Source: Planctomycetota bacterium (GTDB lineage: Bacteria > Planctomycetota > Planctomycetia > Pirellulales > Pirellulaceae). From it: a DNA stretch of 9,485 nt. Below, piece by piece: positions 6,827-9,485 of this stretch; position 1 is the first letter of the stretch; each line of letters starts with the position of its first letter. The stretch lies in contig JAJRVM010000166.1 in NCBI GenBank assembly GCA_024277285.1, positions 1 through 9,485 on the forward strand, written 5' to 3'. A model generated the notes under the pieces. That model ran no database searches. It had not been told where the DNA came from and saw nothing but the letters and a program-made list of their open reading frames with translations. Made by a program: the position numbers and the translations under genes.

Positions 6827-8134
6827 ATGCCAACTGGCCGACACTACGCCTTGATTCTGATTCTGCTGAGCCCTTACGTCGCAGCTGCCACGAACACATT
6901 GCCTCCCGCCGAGGTGGCTTCCACCGACGTATCTCCCACCGCCACAACGATTACACTCAACTGGCCACAGTTTCGTGGCCCCATCGGCGATGGCCATGCG
7001 CAATCCACGATGCTGCCTGACTCATGGAGTGAATCCGAGCACATCCAATGGAAGACACCTATCCATGGTCGTGGCTGGTCCTCGCCCGTGGTCTGGGGCC
7101 AGCAAGTTTGGCTCACCACCGCCACGCCTGACGGACGCAGTCTGTCTGTGCTGTGTGTTGACCTGGCAAGCGGCAAGATTTTGCGAGACCGAAAACTGTT
7201 TGACGTGGCCCAGCCCCAGGATATTCACCTGACCAACAGCCATGCCTCGCCCACACCGGTCATTGAACCGGGGCGGATCTACGTTCATTTTGGCAGCTAT
7301 GGCACAGCCTGTCTGGACACGCGTGACGGCAGCACGATTTGGCAACGGCGTGACTTTCCCTGCAACCATTGGCGTGGCCCCGGGTCCTCTCCGATCCTGT
7401 TCGAGGATTTGATGATCGTCCATTTTGACGGCTACGACTATCAATACGTCGTGGCTTTGGACAAGAAGACAGGAAAGACGCGTTGGAAAGTGGATCGAGC
7501 GATCGACTACCAAACGGATGACGGTGATTTCAAGAAGGCTTTCTGCACACCGACCGTCATTACGGTCGATGGTAAACCGCAGTTGATCAGCCCGGCGGCG
7601 CGCGCGGCCATCGCTTACGACCCCCACAGCGGCAAAGAGATATGGCGCATCCACTATCAAAACCACTCCGCCACCGCACGTCCGTTGTTCGGCCATGGCC
7701 TGGTCTTCATCAACAGTGGATTTGGCAAGGCGCGACTCTATGCCGTCCGCCCCGACGGGCAAGGGGACGTTACCGATACAAAGATCGCCTGGACGGCGAA
7801 ACAGAGCATTGGCTCGAAACCTTCCTCGCTGTTAATCGATGACCTGCTCTACGTGATCCATGACCAAGGGACAGCTTCGTGCCTGGAGGCGACGACGGGA
7901 AAGACCGTTTGGAAGAAACGAGTTGGCGGCAATTTCTCCGCTTCTCCCGTCTATGCGGACGGTAAGATCTTTTTCATAAACGAAGGTGGTGAGACGACCG
8001 TGATCAAGTCAGGTCGAGAGTATGTCGAGATCGCCAAGAACCAACTTGATGATGGCTGCATGGCGTCACCTGCGGTTGTCGACAACTCCCTGTTGATTCG
8101 AACCAGGACGCATTTGTATCGGATCGCGCAGTGA
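6827..8134 (+). CDS. Exported PQQ-type beta-propeller repeat protein
   Basis: The 435-residue product starts with a likely signal peptide: short basic n-region (MPTGRHY), hydrophobic ALILILLSPYV, and an AAA cleavage area near 19-21. The mature protein opens with WPQFRGP (46-52), a motif common at the start of PQQ-like propellers in planctomycetes. About eight blade-like repeats follow, each with a beta-rich core and a turn of the type ALDKKTGKTRWK, YDPHSGKEIWR or LEATTGKTVWKK. The fold resembles BamB and the quinoprotein propeller, but no alcohol dehydrogenase active site is evident, so enzymatic activity is not claimed. It probably acts in the periplasm or at the cell surface. ATG 6827 follows a weak GAGAG at 6811-6815; GTG 6815 in the same frame would add four residues. 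The next gene begins 64 nt downstream and may be cotranscribed. Confidence 0.88.
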   Translation: MPTGRHYALILILLSPYVAAATNTLPPAEVASTDVSPTATTITLNWPQFRGPIGDGHAQSTMLPDSWSESEHIQWKTPIHGRGWSSPVVWGQQVWLTTATPDGRSLSVLCVDLASGKILRDRKLFDVAQPQDIHLTNSHASPTPVIEPGRIYVHFGSYGTACLDTRDGSTIWQRRDFPCNHWRGPGSSPILFEDLMIVHFDGYDYQYVVALDKKTGKTRWKVDRAIDYQTDDGDFKKAFCTPTVITVDGKPQLISPAARAAIAYDPHSGKEIWRIHYQNHSATARPLFGHGLVFINSGFGKARLYAVRPDGQGDVTDTKIAWTAKQSIGSKPSSLLIDDLLYVIHDQGTASCLEATTGKTVWKKRVGGNFSASPVYADGKIFFINEGGETTVIKSGREYVEIAKNQLDDGCMASPAVVDNSLLIRTRTHLYRIAQ

Positions 8135-8198
8135 ACGAAAACGGTCGTCTGATGCGCATGAGCTAGAGCCATACGGTGTTATCGAATGAGGGGCTGTG

Positions 8199-8624
8199 AT
8201 GACCGGTCTTCAAGGCTCAAGTCGTCCTTGGCACAACAGGGCTCCCTTGCTGCTTGTTGCCGGATCGATGCTCGTGGCCGGAACTCTCTTCGCCACATTG
8301 CTACGGGGCTTCGTGGATCTTCTGAACCGCAACTGGGATATGAATACCAGTGCCGGAATGAGGCACTTGGCGAACATAGAGTCCCTGAATTCAATCAACT
8401 TGCAAGGCACAGCAGTTACCGAAACCGGACTGTCCGTTCTCAAGAAAATGAAGAACCTGGAGTATTTGGGGCTCCCGGTAATGCCTGGCGCGCAAATCTT
8501 GAAACTAATGAAGGGGACGAGTCAGCTCAAATCGGTTGGGCTGAAGCAGAACAGTGTCTCGCCGGAGATCCTGCAACGACTCAAAGAGCAGCATCCAGAC
8601 ACAAACTACTACATTTACAAGTAA
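8199..8624 (+). CDS. Small membrane-anchored leucine-rich-repeat protein
   Basis: The 141-residue product has one hydrophobic segment (about 16-39, starting PLLLVAGSMLVAG) after a short basic N-terminus, consistent with an anchor or uncleaved signal. Behind it are about three leucine-rich repeats with period 23-24: L63-I66-L68 with T71/V73, L87-L90-L92, and L110-V113-L115 with N118/V120. The TAVTETGLSVLKKM phrase resembles the TxItDxGLxxLxxL type frequent in planctomycetes. GAGGGG at 8188-8193 lies five bases before ATG 8199; GTG 8196 directly upstream is too close to it. An overlapping frame (8186-8710) is longer but has no recognisable features. Such short LRR proteins usually mediate binding; no partner can be named. 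It could also be a fragment of a longer LRR protein. Confidence 0.72.
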   Translation: MTGLQGSSRPWHNRAPLLLVAGSMLVAGTLFATLLRGFVDLLNRNWDMNTSAGMRHLANIESLNSINLQGTAVTETGLSVLKKMKNLEYLGLPVMPGAQILKLMKGTSQLKSVGLKQNSVSPEILQRLKEQHPDTNYYIYK

Positions 8625-8850
8625 CCTGCGGGGGCACCTGGCTCAGCTGCGGGAAGTATGAGCGCGCTGGACTGTCGATCACTCGATGGTTGCCGGACTC
8701 TGCGCTGTAATCACCGCGAAGCCCCATCCTCGTCCTGGCAGTCCGCTTCGTCCAGCTCCCAACTCAACGCACCGTCGTTGGGCAGCCGCATCACACTCGT
8801 TAGGAACCAGCGTAACCGTTCACGAAAAAGAAGACGCGAGCAGCACGTTC
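8625..8850. other. Gene-free stretch after the LRR gene
   Basis: I see no recognisable protein, terminator hairpin with T-run, or RNA gene here. A 70-codon frame from 8658 is Arg/Ser-rich with no family resemblance and no ribosome binding site; I treat it as chance. Confidence 0.5.
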
Positions 8851-8899
8851 AGGAGGAGGACCGCCGATGAATACTAATCGCCGCTAATTCCGAAAAGCC
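8851..8899 (+). pseudogene. Possible broken start of a Tat-exported gene
   Basis: The purine run AGGAGGAGGA (8851-8860) is the strongest ribosome binding site in the window, six bases before ATG 8867. The frame reads MNTNRR, then TAA (8885-8887), then FRKAL. If TAA were CAA the peptide would be MNTNRRQFRKAL, which fits the twin-arginine signal pattern (R-R-x-F-x-K). One C-to-T change would explain the stop. Beyond about 8900 the frame is not hydrophobic, and a repeat block starts at about 8911, so the rest of the gene appears lost. The alternative is a real six-codon leader peptide or coincidence. Confidence 0.3.
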
Positions 8900-8925
8900 C
8901 TCCGCCGGGCTTGTCCCGGCAGGAG
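8900..8925 (+). other. GC-rich hairpin at the repeat boundary
   Basis: CTCC plus GCCGGG (8900-8909) pairs with CCCGGC plus GGAG (8915-8925, one A bulged) around a CTTGT loop. There is no T-run, so it is not a standard terminator. It overlaps the left edge of the 164-bp direct repeat. Confidence 0.45.
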
Positions 8926-9208
8926 GCACGACTGGCCCGCTACTAGCAACGCGTCCCTTACCTTTTGTCGGTCGAACGTAAGATCCTCGGTTAGTCGCCG
9001 CTTTGCTGAGACCGCATCAAGACGCGGTTTGTTTCAACATTGGCCGACAGGATTAGAATCAGGAACTCAATCCCTGTCCCGACCTCGGTGCACGACTGGT
9101 CAGCTACCAGCCATGCGTCCTTCGTCTTTCGTCGGTCGAACGTAAGGTTTTCCATGAATCGTCGCCTTGCTCGCCGAATTAAGCCGCAGTTTGCTCCAAC
9201 ATCGGCCG
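8911..9208. repeat. Diverged direct repeat pair, spacing about 164 bp
   Basis: Copy A (8911-9046) and copy B (9074-9208) are homologous along their length. They share an exact 16-bp block GTCGGTCGAACGTAAG (8967-8982 and 9131-9146), and GCACGACTGG at 8926 and 9090. From 8926 to 8982, 47 of 57 positions match copy B without gaps. Later parts align with small indels, and both end in similar CAACAT(T/C)GGCCG. Short frames cross the copies on both strands but none is intact in both, so a non-coding repeat or a decayed gene duplication is more likely than a working protein. Confidence 0.85.
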
Positions 9209-9220
9209 CTCGCCTTCCCC

Positions 9221-9430
9221 CCTGGACGTGATGCGTCCCGACCACGCCAACCCAGATCCCTCCGTGAAGATCCGTGCCCATCCGTGGTCCCTCATCTGTA
9301 TCGCCAGACGGCATTGATTTCCTGGCATGACGCTCCCCTGCGCCTCAACCCAGATTCCTCCGTGAAGATCCGTGCCCATCCGTGGCCCCTCAACTGTATC
9401 GCCAGACAGCCTGAATTCCTGGACGTCCTG
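9221..9430 (-). repeat. Inverted units of the left-end 100-bp repeat family
   Basis: Two complete 28-bp cores, reverse-complemented relative to the left array, lie at 9260-9287 and 9358-9385 with 98-bp spacing. On the minus strand each core is followed by a GGGTTGAGGCG-like or GGGTTGGCG-like stretch, GAGCGTCATGCC (in the better-kept unit) and GTCTGGCGATACAG, matching the left unit's layout. Outer parts at 9221-9259 and 9386-9430 look like truncated or diverged units. The core is identical to that of all left copies, whereas the remainder differs at many positions. Confidence 0.88.
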
Positions 9431-9485
9431 TATCACCCCTGCCGGGGCTTTGCGCGTGTTGGAGTGCCTGGCTCCGGGGTCTGAC

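Noticed and set aside
7022..7762. 246-codon minus-strand frame inside the propeller gene
   Set aside because: Antisense shadow; the plus-strand protein has clear signal peptide and blade repeats.
8186..8710. 174-codon frame overlapping the LRR gene
   Set aside because: Composition unlike a folded protein and no ribosome site, while the 8199-8624 frame has an anchor, LRR periodicity and a good ribosome site.
8991..9314. Minus-strand frame through the right repeats, including a MENLTFDRRKTKDAW segment
   Set aside because: It spans two repeat families, and the homologous frame in the other 164-bp copy contains a stop; not supported as a gene.

Overview
The window looks like chromosomal DNA from a planctomycete, probably near the Pirellulales. 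The basis is protein character, not a database match. An EF-Ts reads SAPV where most bacteria have TDFV. A membrane protein carries several small CxxC zinc ribbons and a Pro/acidic linker. A secreted beta-propeller protein begins its mature part with WPQFRGP. A small anchored protein has LxxLxL leucine-rich repeats.

Layout. Positions 1-660 hold a tandem array of about 100-bp units, part of it in a near-identical 238-bp duplication. A pure pyrimidine run (746-784) and a likely promoter (829-857) follow. The housekeeping block runs left to right: rpsB (ribosomal protein S2), tsf (EF-Ts), pyrH (UMP kinase) and frr (ribosome recycling factor). This is the common bacterial gene order, but the spacing is loose: a 363-nt rpsB-tsf spacer with two strong hairpins, a clear intrinsic terminator after tsf, and a separate promoter candidate before frr. 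So it is probably several transcription units. Next come a three-zinc-ribbon, six-helix membrane protein (5014-6705), an exported PQQ-type beta-propeller protein (6827-8134) and a small LRR protein (8199-8624), all on the plus strand.

From 8625 to the end I find no intact gene. The stretch holds a very strong ribosome binding site in front of a possible broken Tat-type gene start, a diverged 164-bp direct repeat, and two more units of the left-end repeat family in inverted orientation. All six units, about 9 kb apart, keep the same 28-bp core, which contains three CACGGA heptamers phased at 10 bp. The rest of the unit has diverged.

The four housekeeping genes serve translation (S2, EF-Ts, RRF) and pyrimidine nucleotide supply (PyrH). 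The three downstream genes appear to be envelope or periplasmic proteins with no visible functional link to them. I see no CRISPR array, transposase, phage gene, complete tRNA or rRNA. The most unusual signals are the conserved repeat family, the tRNA T-arm-like motif inside it, and the apparent gene remnant at the edge of the right repeat block.
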